Of a DNA stretch of 55,766 nucleotides, positions 1 to 9,278 are shown in pieces. The stretch spans positions 1-55,766 of the forward strand of contig NZ_NJGU01000019.1 in the NCBI RefSeq assembly GCF_002213415.1, read 5' to 3'. The notes beneath the pieces are model-generated. The model searched no databases and had not been told where the DNA came from. It saw only the letters and a list, made by a program, of their open reading frames with translations. This stretch comes from Herbaspirillum robiniae. GTDB taxonomy: Bacteria > Pseudomonadota > Gammaproteobacteria > Burkholderiales > Burkholderiaceae_D. Made by a program: the position numbers and the translations under genes. Numbering within the stretch: the stretch's first letter is position 1; each line of letters starts with the position of its first letter.

Positions 1-1
1 G

Positions 2-127
2 GGCGACAACGTGTCGATCACCGTCAAGCTGATCAACCCGATCGCGATGGAAGAAGGCCTGCGTTTCGCTATCCGTGAAGGCGGTCGTACCGTCGGCGCC
101 GGCGTCGTTGCCAAGATCTTCGAGTAA
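2..127 (+). CDS. tuf: Elongation factor Tu, C-terminal fragment (window edge)
   Basis: The first 41 complete codons read as the C-terminal end of EF-Tu domain 3, with the family-typical [16 protein letters not shown] followed by a stop. EF-Tu is the GTPase that delivers aminoacyl-tRNA to the ribosomal A site. The gene is cut by the window edge, so nothing can be said about its start or about which tuf copy it is. Its place directly before rpsJ is the usual str-to-S10 arrangement of Burkholderiales. The fragment is too short to judge anything beyond identity, which is secure. Confidence 0.93.
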
Positions 128-155
128 TCGTAACAAGCAGCATTTTTTACCATCG

Positions 156-178
156 CCGGGGGTGATCCCCATCCCCGG
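156..178 (+). promoter_or_regulatory. Weak hairpin in the tuf-rpsJ spacer
   Basis: CCGGGG (156-161) can pair with CCCCGG (173-178). An alternative pairing of GGGG with the CCCC at 167-170 competes with it. Only a poor T-rich stretch follows, so this looks like a weak attenuator or mRNA-stability element, not a full terminator. The function is inferred. Confidence 0.3.
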
Positions 179-199
179 TTCGTTCTTTAAAGGAAAATC

Positions 200-517
200 A
201 TGTCGGTTCCTAGCCAAAAAATCCGTATCCGTCTGAAAGCATTCGACTATCGTCTGATCGACCAGTCTGCACTGGAAATCGTCGACACCGCCAAGCGTAC
301 CGGCGCTGTCGTCAAGGGCCCGGTTCCCCTGCCGACCCGCATCCAGCGTTTTGACGTCCTGCGTTCGCCGCACGTCAACAAGACTTCGCGCGACCAGTTC
401 GAAATCCGTACCCATCAGCGCCTGATGGATATCGTCGATCCGACCGACAAGACGGTTGACGCATTGATGAAGCTGGACCTGCCCGCTGGCGTTGACGTAG
501 AAATCAAGCTGCAATAA
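200..517 (+). CDS. rpsJ: 30S ribosomal protein S10
   Basis: S10 is a 30S head protein that also acts as NusE in transcription antitermination. The 105 residues match the family length (E. coli 103). The [18 protein letters not shown] opening and the [20 protein letters not shown] loop are diagnostic. The ATG at 200 follows an AAAGGA ribosome binding site at about 189-194. The gene sits 72 nt after tuf and is cut off from rplC by a strong terminator. In this genome it is therefore probably transcribed mainly with tuf and not with the rest of the S10 block. Confidence 0.98.
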   Translation: MSVPSQKIRIRLKAFDYRLIDQSALEIVDTAKRTGAVVKGPVPLPTRIQRFDVLRSPHVNKTSRDQFEIRTHQRLMDIVDPTDKTVDALMKLDLPAGVDVEIKLQ

Positions 518-538
518 AAGCAGGCAATGTGTTGGAAA

Positions 539-571
539 AGCGCACAACCACTGGTTGTGCGCTTTTTTTTT
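539..571 (+). terminator. Intrinsic terminator after rpsJ
   Basis: A perfect 11-bp stem (539-549 with 553-563) with a 3-nt loop is followed directly by a run of T ending at 571. It should stop most transcription coming from tuf-rpsJ before rplC. Confidence 0.88.
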
Positions 572-583
572 CCGGGCTATAAT
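555..583 (+). promoter_or_regulatory. Sigma-70 promoter for the rplC block, overlapping the terminator
   Basis: A perfect TATAAT lies at 578-583. The hexamer 17 nt upstream, TTGTGC at 555-560, matches the first three bases of the -35 consensus and lies inside the 3' arm of the rpsJ terminator. A start near 590 would give rplC a leader of about 90 nt. The promoter call is inference from motif and spacing. Confidence 0.6.
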
Positions 584-680
584 GCTCGGCTTCGATGTGG
601 GTTTTGCGTCTGCAAGGCCCGCAATTATTGGTAGTACGAACATCAGCCCCGCCCAATCGCAGGCGGGAATGGAGAAAACA

Positions 681-1337
681 ATGAGCCTGGGCCTTGTTGG
701 TCGCAAGGTTGGTATGATGCGCATCTTCACGGAAGATGGGGATTCGATCCCTGTGACCGTGCTGGACGTGTCCAACAACCGCGTGACACAAATCAAAACG
801 CCTGAAGTGGATGGTTATTCCGCTGTTCAGGTGACCTTCGGTCAACGTCGCGCTTCCCGCGTGACCAAAGCCGCTGCCGGCCACTACGCCAAAGCTGGCG
901 TTGAAGCTGGTACCGTTCTCAAAGAATTCCGTGTTGACGCCGCCAAGGCTGCCGAGTTCAAGGCAGGCGACGCCGTCGGTATCGCCCTGTTTGAAGCCGG
1001 CCAGAAGGTCGACGTGCAAGGCGTGTCGATCGGTAAGGGCTACGCCGGTACCATCAAGCGTTACAACTTCTCGTCGGGTCGTGCGACCCACGGTAACTCC
1101 CGTTCCCACAACGTTCCTGGCTCCATCGGTATGGCGCAGGATCCGGGTCGCGTGTTCCCGGGCAAGCGCATGACCGGTCACCTGGGTGACGTCACCACCA
1201 CCGTTCAGAATCTGGAAATCGCTCGCGTCGACGCTGAGCGTTCCCTGCTGATGGTCAAGGGTGCTGTTCCTGGTGCCAAGAACGGTCAAGTGATTGTCTC
1301 GCCGGCAGTCAAAGTCAAAGCGAAGAAGGGAGCCTAA
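681..1337 (+). CDS. rplC: 50S ribosomal protein L3
   Basis: L3 is an early-assembly protein that reaches the peptidyl transferase centre. The product is 218 residues (E. coli 209). [14 protein letters not shown] opens it, and the central [18 protein letters not shown] and [13 protein letters not shown] segments are the L3 signature, including the methylated-Gln-type loop region. I chose the ATG at 681, preceded by GGAG at 671-674, over an in-frame extension to 555 that would run through the terminator and promoter. It is the first gene of the S10 block proper, and rplD follows 3 nt later. Confidence 0.97.
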   Translation: MSLGLVGRKVGMMRIFTEDGDSIPVTVLDVSNNRVTQIKTPEVDGYSAVQVTFGQRRASRVTKAAAGHYAKAGVEAGTVLKEFRVDAAKAAEFKAGDAVGIALFEAGQKVDVQGVSIGKGYAGTIKRYNFSSGRATHGNSRSHNVPGSIGMAQDPGRVFPGKRMTGHLGDVTTTVQNLEIARVDAERSLLMVKGAVPGAKNGQVIVSPAVKVKAKKGA

Positions 1338-1340
1338 TCA

Positions 1341-1961
1341 ATGGAACTGAAGCTCCTGAATGACCAAGGTCAAGCTGCTTCGAACGTCGCCGCACCGGAT
1401 ACCATTTTCGGTCGTGACTACAACGAAGCCCTGATCCACCAGGTCGTGGTTGCCTATCAAGCAAACGCTCGCAGCGGCAACCGCAAGCAAAAAGACCGTG
1501 AAGAAGTCAGCCACACCACGAAGAAGCCGTGGCGTCAAAAGGGTACTGGCCGCGCTCGCGCCGGTATGTCCTCGTCGCCTCTGTGGCGCGGTGGTGGTCG
1601 TATCTTCCCGAACTCGCCTGACGAAAACTTCACCCACAAGGTCAACAAGAAGATGTATCGCGCAGGTGTCTGCTCGATTCTGTCCCAGTTGGCACGTGAA
1701 GGCCGCCTGTCGGTCGTGGAAGAATTCGCCGTTGAGGCTCCGAAGACCAAGCTGCTGGCCCAGAAGCTGAAGGGCATGGGTCTGGATTCGGTGCTGGTTA
1801 TTACCGACAGCCTGGACGAAAACCTGCTGCTCGCCTCGCGCAATCTGCCGGGCGTGCTGGTGGTTGAGCCGCGTCAAGCTGATCCCGTGTCGCTGGTGTA
1901 CTTCAAGAACGTCTTGATCACCAAGCCCGCACTGGCAAAGATTGAGGAGTTGCTGGCATGA
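1341..1961 (+). CDS. rplD: 50S ribosomal protein L4
   Basis: L4 binds 23S rRNA domain I and lines the exit tunnel. In E. coli it also represses the S10 operon by attenuating transcription in the leader. The 206-residue length is typical. The extended loop appears as [20 protein letters not shown], which is the family hallmark. The ATG lies 3 nt after the rplC stop, and the TGA at 1959-1961 overlaps the ATG of rplW, so translation is coupled. Whether the leader before rplC responds to L4 here cannot be told from sequence. Confidence 0.98.
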   Translation: MELKLLNDQGQAASNVAAPDTIFGRDYNEALIHQVVVAYQANARSGNRKQKDREEVSHTTKKPWRQKGTGRARAGMSSSPLWRGGGRIFPNSPDENFTHKVNKKMYRAGVCSILSQLAREGRLSVVEEFAVEAPKTKLLAQKLKGMGLDSVLVITDSLDENLLLASRNLPGVLVVEPRQADPVSLVYFKNVLITKPALAKIEELLA

Positions 1962-2275
1962 ACGCAATCGTGAAACATAGCGAAGAGCGCCTGATGAAGG
2001 TGCTGCTGGCACCGGTCATCTCCGAAAAGGCAACCTTCGTGGCTGAGAAGAACGAGCAAGTCGTCTTCCTGGTCGCCAAGGATGCAACCAAGCTGGAAGT
2101 CAAGGCCGCCGTCGAACTGCTGTTCAAGGTGGAAGTGGAATCGGTGCAAGTCGCCAACCGTCAGGGCAAGCAGAAGCGCTCGCGCAACGGTATGGGCCGC
2201 CGCAACCACACCCGCCGTGCATTCGTCAGCCTGAAGCCGGGTCAAGAAATCAACTTCACCGAGGAGGCTAAATAA
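1958..2275 (+). CDS. rplW: 50S ribosomal protein L23
   Basis: L23 sits at the tunnel exit and is the docking site for trigger factor and SRP. The product is 105 residues, near the usual length. [20 protein letters not shown] and the basic [20 protein letters not shown] loop are characteristic. The start ATG at 1958 overlaps the rplD stop by 4 nt (ATGA), and the TAA at 2273-2275 shares one base with the ATG of rplB. Tight coupling on both sides supports these boundaries. Confidence 0.97.
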   Translation: MNAIVKHSEERLMKVLLAPVISEKATFVAEKNEQVVFLVAKDATKLEVKAAVELLFKVEVESVQVANRQGKQKRSRNGMGRRNHTRRAFVSLKPGQEINFTEEAK

Positions 2276-3102
2276 TGGCACTCGTAAAAGTGAAGCCGAC
2301 CTCGCCCGGTCGGCGCGGCATGGTCAAGGTCGTCAATGCCGACCTGTACAAGGGCCGTCCACTGGCAGCTCTGGTCGAAAAGAAGTCCAAGACCGCCGGC
2401 CGTAACAATAACGGCCACATCACCACCCGCCACATCGGCGGTGGTCACAAGCATCACTACCGCGTTGTCGACTTCCGTCGCAACAAGGATGGCATTCCCG
2501 CCAAGGTTGAGCGTATCGAATACGACCCGAACCGTACCGCGCACATCGCACTGCTGTGCTACGCGGACGGCGAGCGCAAGTACATCATCGCTCCCAAGGG
2601 TCTGACCGTGGGTGATTCGCTGATCAGCGGCGCTGAAGCACCGATCAAGTCGGGCAACACCCTGCCGATCCGCAACATCCCGGTGGGTACCACCATCCAC
2701 TGCGTGGAAATGCTGCCGGGCAAGGGTGCCCAGATCGCACGTACCGCCGGCGCCGCTGTGGTGCTGATGGCACGTGAAGGCACCTACGCCCAGGTTCGTC
2801 TGCGCTCCGGCGAAGTGCGCCGCATTCACATCGAATGCCGTGCAACCATCGGCGAAGTCGGCAACGGCGAGCACAACCTGCGCAAGATCGGCAAGGCCGG
2901 TGCAATGCGCTGGCGTGGTGTGCGCCCGACCGTTCGTGGCGTGGTCATGAACCCGGTCGACCACCCGCACGGTGGTGGTGAAGGTAAGACTGCGGCAGGC
3001 CGTCACCCGGTGTCGCCGTGGGGCCAGCAGACCAAGGGCAAGAAGACTCGTAGCAACAAGCGTACGACTTCGATGATTGTCTCGCGTCGCGGTAAGAAAT
3101 AA
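2275..3102 (+). CDS. rplB: 50S ribosomal protein L2
   Basis: L2 is needed for subunit association and peptidyl transferase assembly. The 275-residue product has the expected length. The RNA-binding core contains [20 protein letters not shown], and the C-terminal [14 protein letters not shown] motif carries the conserved histidine implicated in function. The ATG overlaps the rplW stop by one base, with GAGG just upstream. The spacing to rpsS is 10 nt. Confidence 0.98.
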   Translation: MALVKVKPTSPGRRGMVKVVNADLYKGRPLAALVEKKSKTAGRNNNGHITTRHIGGGHKHHYRVVDFRRNKDGIPAKVERIEYDPNRTAHIALLCYADGERKYIIAPKGLTVGDSLISGAEAPIKSGNTLPIRNIPVGTTIHCVEMLPGKGAQIARTAGAAVVLMAREGTYAQVRLRSGEVRRIHIECRATIGEVGNGEHNLRKIGKAGAMRWRGVRPTVRGVVMNPVDHPHGGGEGKTAAGRHPVSPWGQQTKGKKTRSNKRTTSMIVSRRGKK

Positions 3103-3112
3103 AGGATAAAAC

Positions 3113-3388
3113 ATGACACGTTCATTGAAAAAAGGTCCTTTCTGCGACGCCCACCTGGTAAAAAAGGTTGAGGCTGCTCAGGCAACCAAGGACAAGAAGC
3201 CCATCAAGACCTGGTCGCGTCGTTCGACGATCATGCCGGACTTCATCGGCCTGACGATCGCGGTGCATAACGGCAAGCAGCACGTGCCGGTCTATGTGTC
3301 GGAAAACATGGTTGGTCACAAGCTCGGCGAATTCGCGCTGACCCGTACGTTCAAGGGTCACGCTGCCGATAAGAAGGCTAAGAAATAA
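3113..3388 (+). CDS. rpsS: 30S ribosomal protein S19
   Basis: S19 lies in the 30S head and contacts S13 and A-site tRNA. It is 91 residues, exactly the family size. [18 protein letters not shown] at the start and [21 protein letters not shown] in the middle are conserved signatures. AAGGA precedes the ATG at 3113. The next gene, rplV, starts 9 nt after the stop, so the two are cotranscribed. Confidence 0.98.
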   Translation: MTRSLKKGPFCDAHLVKKVEAAQATKDKKPIKTWSRRSTIMPDFIGLTIAVHNGKQHVPVYVSENMVGHKLGEFALTRTFKGHAADKKAKK

Positions 3389-3397
3389 GGTCCTATG

Positions 3398-3727
3398 ATG
3401 GAAACTAAAGCTAACCTGCGCGGTGTGCACCTGTCGGCCCAAAAGGGTCGCCTGGTTGCAGACCTGATCCGCGGTAAAAAAGTTGATCAGGCACTGAATA
3501 TCTTGGCCTTCAGCCCCAAGAAGGGCGCGGCGATCATCAAAAAGGTTCTGGAGTCCGCAATCGCGAACGCCGAGCACAACGATGGCGCCGACATTGACGA
3601 GCTGAAAGTCAAGACCATTTATGTGGAAAAGGGTGCGGTCCTGAAGCGCTTCACAGCGCGTGCGAAGGGCCGTGGTGATCGTATTTCCAAGCAATCGTGT
3701 CACATCTACGTGACCGTCGGAAACTAA
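3398..3727 (+). CDS. rplV: 50S ribosomal protein L22
   Basis: L22 spans the large subunit and its loop forms part of the exit tunnel constriction. The product is 109 residues. The C-terminal beta-hairpin region ends in [20 protein letters not shown], as in other proteobacteria. Two adjacent in-frame ATGs exist at 3395 and 3398. The TAAGG at 3386-3390 is 4 nt from the first and 7 nt from the second, so 3398 is preferred, though the longer form (one extra Met) is possible. The ribosome binding site overlaps the rpsS stop. Confidence 0.96.
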   Translation: METKANLRGVHLSAQKGRLVADLIRGKKVDQALNILAFSPKKGAAIIKKVLESAIANAEHNDGADIDELKVKTIYVEKGAVLKRFTARAKGRGDRISKQSCHIYVTVGN

Positions 3728-3736
3728 GGAGTCACG

Positions 3737-4564
3737 ATGGGACAGAAGATTCATCCAACCGGTTTCCGTCTGGCGGTTACACGTAACTGGGGCTCGCGTT
3801 GGTATGCAGGCAATAACAACTTTGCCGACATGCTCAACGAGGACCTGAAGGTCCGTGCTTACCTGAAGAAGAAGCTGAAGAACGCTTCGGTGGGTCGCGT
3901 CGTGATCGAGCGTCCGGCCAAGAACGCCCGCATCACCATTTACAGCTCCCGTCCGGGCGTTGTGATCGGCAAGAAGGGCGAAGACATCGAAGTGCTGAAG
4001 GCAGCGCTGGGCAAGCTGATGGGCGTGCCCGTGCACGTCAACATCGAAGAAATCCGCAAGCCGGAAGCCGATGCTCAGCTGATCGCCGATTCGATCTGCC
4101 AGCAGCTCGAAAAGCGCATCATGTTCCGTCGCGCCATGAAGCGTGCGATGCAGAACGCAATGCGTCTGGGCGCTCAAGGCATCAAGATCATGTCGTCGGG
4201 TCGTCTGAACGGCATCGAAATCGCACGTACCGAATGGTACCGTGAAGGCCGTGTGCCCCTGCACACCCTGCGCGCCGATATCGATTACGGCTTCGGCGAA
4301 GCTGAAACCACCTACGGCATCATCGGCGTGAAGGTGTGGGTCTACAAGGGCGATCGCCTGGCAAACGGCGAAGCTCCGGTGCTGGTCGGTGAACCGGAAG
4401 ACGACAAGAAGCGTCGTGGTCCGCGTCGTGACGACGGCAAGCCGGGCGCACGTCCGCGTTCGCGCACTGGCGCACCTGGTGGTGCCGGCGCTGGCGCCAA
4501 GCGCGGCGGTGGTCGTCCTCAAGCTGCCGATGCCGGTGTGTCGGCTGAGAAAGCAGGAGAATAA
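3737..4564 (+). CDS. rpsC: 30S ribosomal protein S3 with extended basic tail
   Basis: S3 helps form the mRNA entry channel and has helicase activity with S4 and S5. The KH-2 domain is visible ([20 protein letters not shown], the GxxG loop as GKKG), and the C-terminal domain follows. At 275 residues it is about 40 longer than E. coli S3. The last 55 or so residues are a low-complexity Arg/Gly/Ala/Pro tail after the conserved domain, a feature also known from other Burkholderiales. ATG at 3737 follows AAGGAG. rplP begins 2 nt after the stop. Confidence 0.97.
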   Translation: MGQKIHPTGFRLAVTRNWGSRWYAGNNNFADMLNEDLKVRAYLKKKLKNASVGRVVIERPAKNARITIYSSRPGVVIGKKGEDIEVLKAALGKLMGVPVHVNIEEIRKPEADAQLIADSICQQLEKRIMFRRAMKRAMQNAMRLGAQGIKIMSSGRLNGIEIARTEWYREGRVPLHTLRADIDYGFGEAETTYGIIGVKVWVYKGDRLANGEAPVLVGEPEDDKKRRGPRRDDGKPGARPRSRTGAPGGAGAGAKRGGGRPQAADAGVSAEKAGE

Positions 4565-4566
4565 TC

Positions 4567-4986
4567 ATGCTGCAACCAGCACGTAGAAAATATCGTAAAG
4601 AACAAAAAGGTCGTAACACCGGTATTTCGCATACCCGCGGTACCGCTGTCTCGTTCGGCGATTTTGGTCTGAAGGCAGTCGGCCGTGGCCGTATCACTGC
4701 TCGTCAGATCGAAGCAGCTCGTCGTGCGATGACCCGTCACATCAAGCGCGGTGGTCGTATCTGGATCCGCGTTTTCCCGGACAAGCCAATTTCCCAGAAG
4801 CCTGCAGAAGTGCGTATGGGTAACGGTAAGGGTAATCCGGAGTACTACGTGGCTGAAATTCAGCCGGGCAAGGTACTGTACGAGATGGACGGTGTGGACG
4901 AAACCCTGGCGCGCGAGGCGTTCCGTTTGGCTGCTGCCAAATTGCCGCTGGCGACGACTTTCGTTGTTCGTCAAGTCGGTCAATAA
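4567..4986 (+). CDS. rplP: 50S ribosomal protein L16
   Basis: L16 organises the A-site architecture of the large subunit. The 139-residue product begins [17 protein letters not shown] and has the conserved [18 protein letters not shown] segment, whose arginine is the known hydroxylation site in E. coli L16. The ATG at 4567 follows AGGAGA at the end of rpsC, giving tight coupling. rpmC lies 13 nt downstream. Confidence 0.98.
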   Translation: MLQPARRKYRKEQKGRNTGISHTRGTAVSFGDFGLKAVGRGRITARQIEAARRAMTRHIKRGGRIWIRVFPDKPISQKPAEVRMGNGKGNPEYYVAEIQPGKVLYEMDGVDETLAREAFRLAAAKLPLATTFVVRQVGQ

Positions 4987-4999
4987 TTAGGAGCGGAAA

Positions 5000-5194
5000 A
5001 TGAAAGCATCTGAACTCCGCGGTAAGGACAATGCTGCGCTGGAAAAAGAACTGAGCGAGTTGTTGAAAGCCCAGTTCAGCCTGCGTATGCAAATTGCAAC
5101 TCAGCAACTGAACAATACCGCACAGCTGAAGAAGGTACGTCGCGACATCGCACGTGTGAAAACTGTGATCAACTCGAAGGATGGCCAACAATGA
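5000..5194 (+). CDS. rpmC: 50S ribosomal protein L29
   Basis: L29 is a small two-helix protein next to L23 at the tunnel exit. The 64 residues begin [18 protein letters not shown], and the [16 protein letters not shown] centre matches the family. TAGGAG precedes the ATG at 5000. The stop codon overlaps the start of rpsQ by 4 nt, a standard L29-S17 arrangement. Confidence 0.97.
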   Translation: MKASELRGKDNAALEKELSELLKAQFSLRMQIATQQLNNTAQLKKVRRDIARVKTVINSKDGQQ

Positions 5195-5463
5195 ACGATC
5201 AAGTGAAACAAGCGCTCCAGCGCACGCTGATTGGCAAAGTTGTGTCGGACAAGATGGATAAGACCGTCACTGTCGAAATCGAGCGTCAAATGAAGCACCC
5301 GCTGTACGGCAAGATCATCAAGCGCACCAAGAAGTACCACGCGCATGATGAACAAAATACGGCAAAGGCCGGCGACCTGGTGGAAATCCAGGAAACCCGT
5401 CCGATCTCCAAGACCAAGGCTTGGACTGTGACCCGCGTTGTACAGGTGGCACAGGTTCTGTAA
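5191..5463 (+). CDS. rpsQ: 30S ribosomal protein S17
   Basis: S17 is a primary 16S rRNA binding protein with an OB fold. The 90-residue product has the diagnostic [20 protein letters not shown] strand pair and the [20 protein letters not shown] segment. It overlaps rpmC by 4 nt. It is the last gene of the S10 block here: a 188-nt spacer containing a 12-bp hairpin separates it from rplN. Confidence 0.98.
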   Translation: MNDQVKQALQRTLIGKVVSDKMDKTVTVEIERQMKHPLYGKIIKRTKKYHAHDEQNTAKAGDLVEIQETRPISKTKAWTVTRVVQVAQVL

Positions 5464-5476
5464 GTTGTTCTTGCAC

Positions 5477-5515
5477 GCTCGATATTATGCTGCCATAATA
5501 TCGAGCTCTTTCTTT
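5477..5515 (+). terminator. Hairpin with T-rich tail between rpsQ and rplN
   Basis: A perfect 12-bp stem (5477-5488 with 5495-5506, loop 5489-5494) is followed by TCTTTCTTT. The stem is AT-rich in the middle, so it may terminate only partly. Its 3' arm contains CATAAT (5494-5499), 17 nt after TTGCAC (5471-5476), a possible weak promoter for rplN. The spacer from 5516 to 5651 holds no gene. Confidence 0.55.
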
Positions 5516-5651
5516 GCTGCGTCCTGCCTGCAAAGAGAGGCAAAAAAAGTAGCTCTATTCGTCCCCTAACTAGCGAGTTCGCTTGCTAACAGGACCAAGA
5601 CTGACCGCCAGCGCATCGTGCGAAGCGGATTAAGTTGGGAAAGAAAATATC

Positions 5652-6020
5652 ATGATTCAAACTGAAAGCCGGCTCGAAGTAGCCGACAACACCGGTGCGC
5701 GTGAAGTGCTGTGCATCAAGGTCTTGGGTGGTTCCAAGCGCCGCTACGCAGGCATTGGCGACGTGATCAAGGTTACGGTCAAGAGCGCTGCGCCACGTGG
5801 TCGCGTCAAGAAGGGTGAAATTTATAACGCTGTCGTCGTTCGTACCGCCAAGGGCGTGCGTCGTCAGGATGGTTCGCTGGTCAAGTTCGATGGTAATGCA
5901 GCCGTCCTGCTGAACGCCAAGCTGGAGCCTATCGGCACCCGTATCTTTGGGCCGGTGACTCGTGAGCTGCGTACAGAGCGCTTCATGAAGATCGTCTCCC
6001 TGGCGCCTGAAGTTCTGTAA
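5652..6020 (+). CDS. rplN: 50S ribosomal protein L14
   Basis: L14 lies at the subunit interface and bridges to 16S rRNA. At 122 residues it has the family length. [20 protein letters not shown] and [19 protein letters not shown] are signature stretches. It opens the spc block after an unusually long spacer for this cluster. rplX starts 9 nt after its stop, with the rplX ribosome binding site overlapping the stop. Confidence 0.98.
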   Translation: MIQTESRLEVADNTGAREVLCIKVLGGSKRRYAGIGDVIKVTVKSAAPRGRVKKGEIYNAVVVRTAKGVRRQDGSLVKFDGNAAVLLNAKLEPIGTRIFGPVTRELRTERFMKIVSLAPEVL

Positions 6021-6029
6021 GGAGTGGTC

Positions 6030-6344
6030 ATGGCAAAGATTCGTAAAAACGATGAAGTCATCGTGTTGACCGGTAAAGACAAGGGCAAGCGCGGCGTCGT
6101 GACTGCTCGCGTCGGCACCGATTATGTTGTCGTGGAAGGTGTGAACGTCGCCAAGAAGGCAACTCGCCCGAACCCGATGACTGGTGCAACTGGCGGCATC
6201 GTCGATAAGCTGATGCCAATTCATGTGTCGAACGTTGCGTTGTTCAACGCAGCGACCGGCAAGGCAGATCGCGTGGCTTACAAGGAAGTGGACGGCAAGA
6301 AGGTCCGCGCTTACAAGTCCAGCGGCGAAGTCGTTAAGGTTTAA
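6030..6344 (+). CDS. rplX: 50S ribosomal protein L24
   Basis: L24 starts large-subunit assembly by binding 23S domain I. The KOW motif is visible near the N-terminus ([20 protein letters not shown]). I placed the start at ATG 6030, which gives 104 residues as in E. coli and sits 5 nt from AAGGAG at 6019-6024. An in-frame GTG at 6024 lies inside that ribosome binding site and is not credible. rplE follows 5 nt after the stop. Confidence 0.97.
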   Translation: MAKIRKNDEVIVLTGKDKGKRGVVTARVGTDYVVVEGVNVAKKATRPNPMTGATGGIVDKLMPIHVSNVALFNAATGKADRVAYKEVDGKKVRAYKSSGEVVKV

Positions 6345-6349
6345 ACATC

Positions 6350-6889
6350 ATGGCACGTCTTCAACAGTTTTATAAAGATAAGGTCGTCGCCGATCTGACT
6401 ACGAAGTATTCGTACAAGTCGGTGATGGAAGTTCCGCGCATCCTGAAGATCACCCTGAACATGGGTCTGTCGGAAGCGGTTGCGGACAAGAAGATCATCG
6501 AGCACGCCGTTGGCGATCTGACCAAGATCGCTGGCCAAAAGCCGGTGGTGACCAAGGCACGTAAGGCTATCGCGGGTTTCAAGATCCGTGAAGGCTATCC
6601 GATCGGCTGCATGGTGACCCTGCGTGGCGCCCGCATGTACGAATTCCTGGATCGTCTGATCACCGTGGCCCTGCCGCGCGTGCGTGACTTCCGTGGTGTG
6701 TCGGGTCGTGCTTTTGACGGTCGCGGCAACTACAACATCGGTGTGAAAGAGCAGATCATCTTCCCCGAAATCGAGTACGACAAGATCGATGCACTGCGTG
6801 GCATGAACATCAGCATCACCACCACTGCAAAGACCGACGACGAAGCGAAGGCGCTTCTCGCCGCATTTAAATTCCCGTTCAGAAACTGA
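6350..6889 (+). CDS. rplE: 50S ribosomal protein L5
   Basis: L5 binds 5S rRNA and contacts P-site tRNA in the central protuberance. The product is 179 residues (E. coli 179). [20 protein letters not shown] at the N-terminal side and [20 protein letters not shown] in the second half are conserved. The ATG lies 5 nt downstream of rplX and rpsN follows 7 nt after the stop, all in one frame-shifting operon typical of spc. Confidence 0.98.
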   Translation: MARLQQFYKDKVVADLTTKYSYKSVMEVPRILKITLNMGLSEAVADKKIIEHAVGDLTKIAGQKPVVTKARKAIAGFKIREGYPIGCMVTLRGARMYEFLDRLITVALPRVRDFRGVSGRAFDGRGNYNIGVKEQIIFPEIEYDKIDALRGMNISITTTAKTDDEAKALLAAFKFPFRN

Positions 6890-6896
6890 GGATGCC

Positions 6897-7202
6897 ATGG
6901 CAAAACTGGCACTGATTAACCGTGAACAGAAGCGCGCAGCAATGGTGAAGAAGTATGCCGCCAAGCGCGCCGAGTTGAAGGCTATTATCGACGACCAATC
7001 GAAGTCGGAAGAAGAGCGTTACGAAGCCCGCCTGAAGCTGCAGGCGCTGCCGCGTAACTCTGCTCCGACCCGCCAGCGCAACCGTTGCGCGCTGACTGGC
7101 CGTCCCCGTGGTACTTTCCGCAAGTTCGGATTGGGCCGTATCAAGGTCCGTGAAATCGCCATGCGCGGCGAAATCCCGGGTTTGACCAAAGCTAGCTGGT
7201 AA
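6897..7202 (+). CDS. rpsN: 30S ribosomal protein S14, long zinc-free form
   Basis: S14 is a 30S head protein. The 101-residue form with a single Cys (near residue 64, in [18 protein letters not shown]) is the long type that lacks the CxxC...CxxC zinc ribbon of the short form. It therefore does not depend on zinc. AAACTGAGGAT just upstream supplies the ribosome binding site for ATG 6897. rpsH begins 14 nt after the stop. Confidence 0.97.
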   Translation: MAKLALINREQKRAAMVKKYAAKRAELKAIIDDQSKSEEERYEARLKLQALPRNSAPTRQRNRCALTGRPRGTFRKFGLGRIKVREIAMRGEIPGLTKASW

Positions 7203-7216
7203 TAGGAGAAGAAGCA

Positions 7217-7612
7217 ATGAGTATGAGCGATCCTATCGCCGATATGCTGACCCGTATCCGCAATGCGCAAGGCGTGAACAAGACTACCGTCGTCATGCCG
7301 TCTTCCAAAGTGAAGGTCGCCATTGCCAACGTCCTGAAGGACGAGGGCTATATCGAAGATTTCGCCGTGGTTGCCGCCGAAGGCAAGGCTGAATTGAAAA
7401 TCGGTTTGAAGTATTACGCTGGCCGTCCGGTCATCGAGCGCCTGGAGCGCGTGTCCCGTCCGGGTCTGCGCATCTACAAGGGCAAGGATGATATCCCGAA
7501 CGTCATGAACGGCTTGGGCGTGGCGATCGTGTCCACCCCGCGCGGCGTGATGACTGACCGCAAAGCACGCGCAACCGGTGTCGGTGGCGAAGTGATTTGC
7601 TACGTGGCCTAA
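7217..7612 (+). CDS. rpsH: 30S ribosomal protein S8
   Basis: S8 binds the central domain of 16S rRNA and, in E. coli, represses spc translation at the rplE start. The 131 residues begin [18 protein letters not shown] and end with the [20 protein letters not shown] motif of the family. AGGAG at 7204-7208 is 8 nt from ATG 7217. A second ATG at 7223 would trim two residues but has poorer spacing. Confidence 0.98.
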   Translation: MSMSDPIADMLTRIRNAQGVNKTTVVMPSSKVKVAIANVLKDEGYIEDFAVVAAEGKAELKIGLKYYAGRPVIERLERVSRPGLRIYKGKDDIPNVMNGLGVAIVSTPRGVMTDRKARATGVGGEVICYVA

Positions 7613-7622
7613 GGAGTGCAAG

Positions 7623-8156
7623 ATGTCCCGTGTAGGTAAAATGCCAATTGCACTGCCGGCTGGCGCGGAAGCGACCATCACTGCAGCGCAGATCACCGTC
7701 AAGGGCCCGCTGGGCTCGTTGACGCAGCCCCTGACCTCCAAGGTCAAGGTTGCAAACAACAATGGCTCGCTGAGCTTCGAAGTGGCTGACGACAGCCGCG
7801 AAGCAAACGCGATGTCGGGCACCCTGCGTGCCCTGGTCAACAACATGGTCAACGGCGTCACCAAGGGCTTCGAAAAGAAGCTGAACCTGGTTGGCGTGGG
7901 TTTCCGTGCACAAGCACAAGGCGACAAGCTGAACCTGTCGCTGGGCTTCTCGCACCCCATCGTTCACCAGATGCCCGCCGGCATCAAGGTTGAGACCCCG
8001 ACCCAGACCGAAATCCTGATCAAGGGTATCGATCGCCAGGTGGTCGGCCAGGTCGCCGCAGAAATTCGTGCTTACCGCGAACCCGAACCCTATAAGGGCA
8101 AGGGCGTGCGCTACAGCGACGAAGTGGTGACGCTCAAAGAAACCAAGAAGAAGTAA
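7623..8156 (+). CDS. rplF: 50S ribosomal protein L6
   Basis: L6 lies near the factor-binding site of the 50S subunit. At 177 residues it equals the E. coli protein. [18 protein letters not shown] opens it, and the C-terminal repeat carries the [18 protein letters not shown] signature. AAGGAG at the rpsH stop provides the ribosome binding site. rplR follows 12 nt after the stop. Confidence 0.98.
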   Translation: MSRVGKMPIALPAGAEATITAAQITVKGPLGSLTQPLTSKVKVANNNGSLSFEVADDSREANAMSGTLRALVNNMVNGVTKGFEKKLNLVGVGFRAQAQGDKLNLSLGFSHPIVHQMPAGIKVETPTQTEILIKGIDRQVVGQVAAEIRAYREPEPYKGKGVRYSDEVVTLKETKKK

Positions 8157-8168
8157 TAGGGGTTGACG

Positions 8169-8531
8169 ATGGATAAGAAACAATCTCGCCTGCGCCGTGC
8201 GACTCAGACTCGCGCCAAGATCGCAGAACTGAAGGCGGTTCGCCTGGCTGTGCACCGTACCAACACGCACATCTACGCTACCGTCATCGGCCCCGATGCA
8301 AACGTGCTGGCCTCCGCTTCCACCCTGGAAGCAGAAGTGCGCGCCGAGCTGGCTGGTCAAACCGGCAAGGGCGGCAACACCGCCGCTGCCGCCCTGATCG
8401 GCAAGCGCGTTGCGGAGAAGGCACTGAAGGCCGGTGTGACTGAAGTCGCATTCGACCGCTCGGGTTTCCGTTATCACGGTCGCGTCAAGGCGCTGGCTGA
8501 GGCTGCGCGTGAAGCCGGCCTGAAGTTCTAA
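8169..8531 (+). CDS. rplR: 50S ribosomal protein L18
   Basis: L18 binds 5S rRNA together with L5. The 120-residue product starts [18 protein letters not shown] and ends with the [20 protein letters not shown] motif. The ATG at 8169 is 6 nt from AGGGG at 8158-8162. An in-frame TTG at 8163 abuts that ribosome binding site and is rejected. rpsE follows 12 nt downstream. Confidence 0.97.
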   Translation: MDKKQSRLRRATQTRAKIAELKAVRLAVHRTNTHIYATVIGPDANVLASASTLEAEVRAELAGQTGKGGNTAAAALIGKRVAEKALKAGVTEVAFDRSGFRYHGRVKALAEAAREAGLKF

Positions 8532-8543
8532 GGAATATCGATC

Positions 8544-9062
8544 ATGGCAAAAATGCAATCGAAAACGCAAAGCGACAAGCCTGATGACGGCATGCGCGAA
8601 AAAATGATCGCGGTCAACCGTGTCACCAAAGTGGTGAAGGGCGGCCGTATCATGGGTTTCGCAGCTCTGGCAGTGGTTGGTGACGGCGATGGCCGCATCG
8701 GCATGGGCAAGGGCAAGTCGAAGGAAGTGCCTGTGGCCGTGCAGAAGGCGATGGAAGAAGCTCGCCGCAAGCTGATCAAGGTCACGCTGAAGAACGGTAC
8801 CGTGCAGCACACCGTCATCGGCAAGCACGGCGCTTCGTCGGTCATGATCTCGCCCGCCAAGGATGGTACCGGCGTGATCGCCGGCGGTCCGATGCGCGCG
8901 ATCTTTGAAGTGATGGGCGTGACCGACGTGGTGGCGAAGTCGACTGGTTCGACTAACCCCTACAACATGGTCCGTGCCACCCTCAACGGTCTGTCGAAGA
9001 TGAACACTCCGGCTGAAGTTGCTGCCAAGCGCGGCAAGTCGGTCGAAGAAATCCTGGGCTAA
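8544..9062 (+). CDS. rpsE: 30S ribosomal protein S5
   Basis: S5 contributes to the mRNA entry channel and to decoding fidelity. The 172-residue product has the double-stranded RNA-binding N-domain ([20 protein letters not shown]) and the C-domain [19 protein letters not shown]. The ATG at 8544 follows TAAGGAAT. rpmD begins 10 nt after the stop. Confidence 0.98.
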   Translation: MAKMQSKTQSDKPDDGMREKMIAVNRVTKVVKGGRIMGFAALAVVGDGDGRIGMGKGKSKEVPVAVQKAMEEARRKLIKVTLKNGTVQHTVIGKHGASSVMISPAKDGTGVIAGGPMRAIFEVMGVTDVVAKSTGSTNPYNMVRATLNGLSKMNTPAEVAAKRGKSVEEILG

Positions 9063-9072
9063 GGTGATTCAG

Positions 9073-9252
9073 ATGGCTAACACAATCAAAGTCAAGCTGG
9101 TCAAGGGTCTGATCGGTACACGTCAGGATCACCGCGCCACCGTGCGCGGCCTGGGTCTGCGTCGCGTCAACTCGGTGTCGGAACTGCAAGACACCCCGTC
9201 GGTGCGCGGCATGATCAACAAAGTGTCCTATCTTGTGAAAGTTGTGTCGTAA
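9073..9252 (+). CDS. rpmD: 50S ribosomal protein L30
   Basis: L30 is a small 50S protein. The 59 residues ([18 protein letters not shown] to VSYLVKVVS) match the family size. The ATG at 9073 is preceded by AAGGTG at 9061-9066. An in-frame extension back to 9019 overlaps rpsE and has no ribosome binding site. rplO starts 26 nt later. Confidence 0.97.
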   Translation: MANTIKVKLVKGLIGTRQDHRATVRGLGLRRVNSVSELQDTPSVRGMINKVSYLVKVVS

Positions 9253-9278
9253 GCGGTTGCTTGCGAACGGAGCGAATC

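Noticed and set aside
555..680. N-terminal extension of L3 back to 555
   Set aside because: It would run through a terminator T tract and a -10 hexamer, and the family start [12 protein letters not shown] lies at 681 with a good ribosome binding site.
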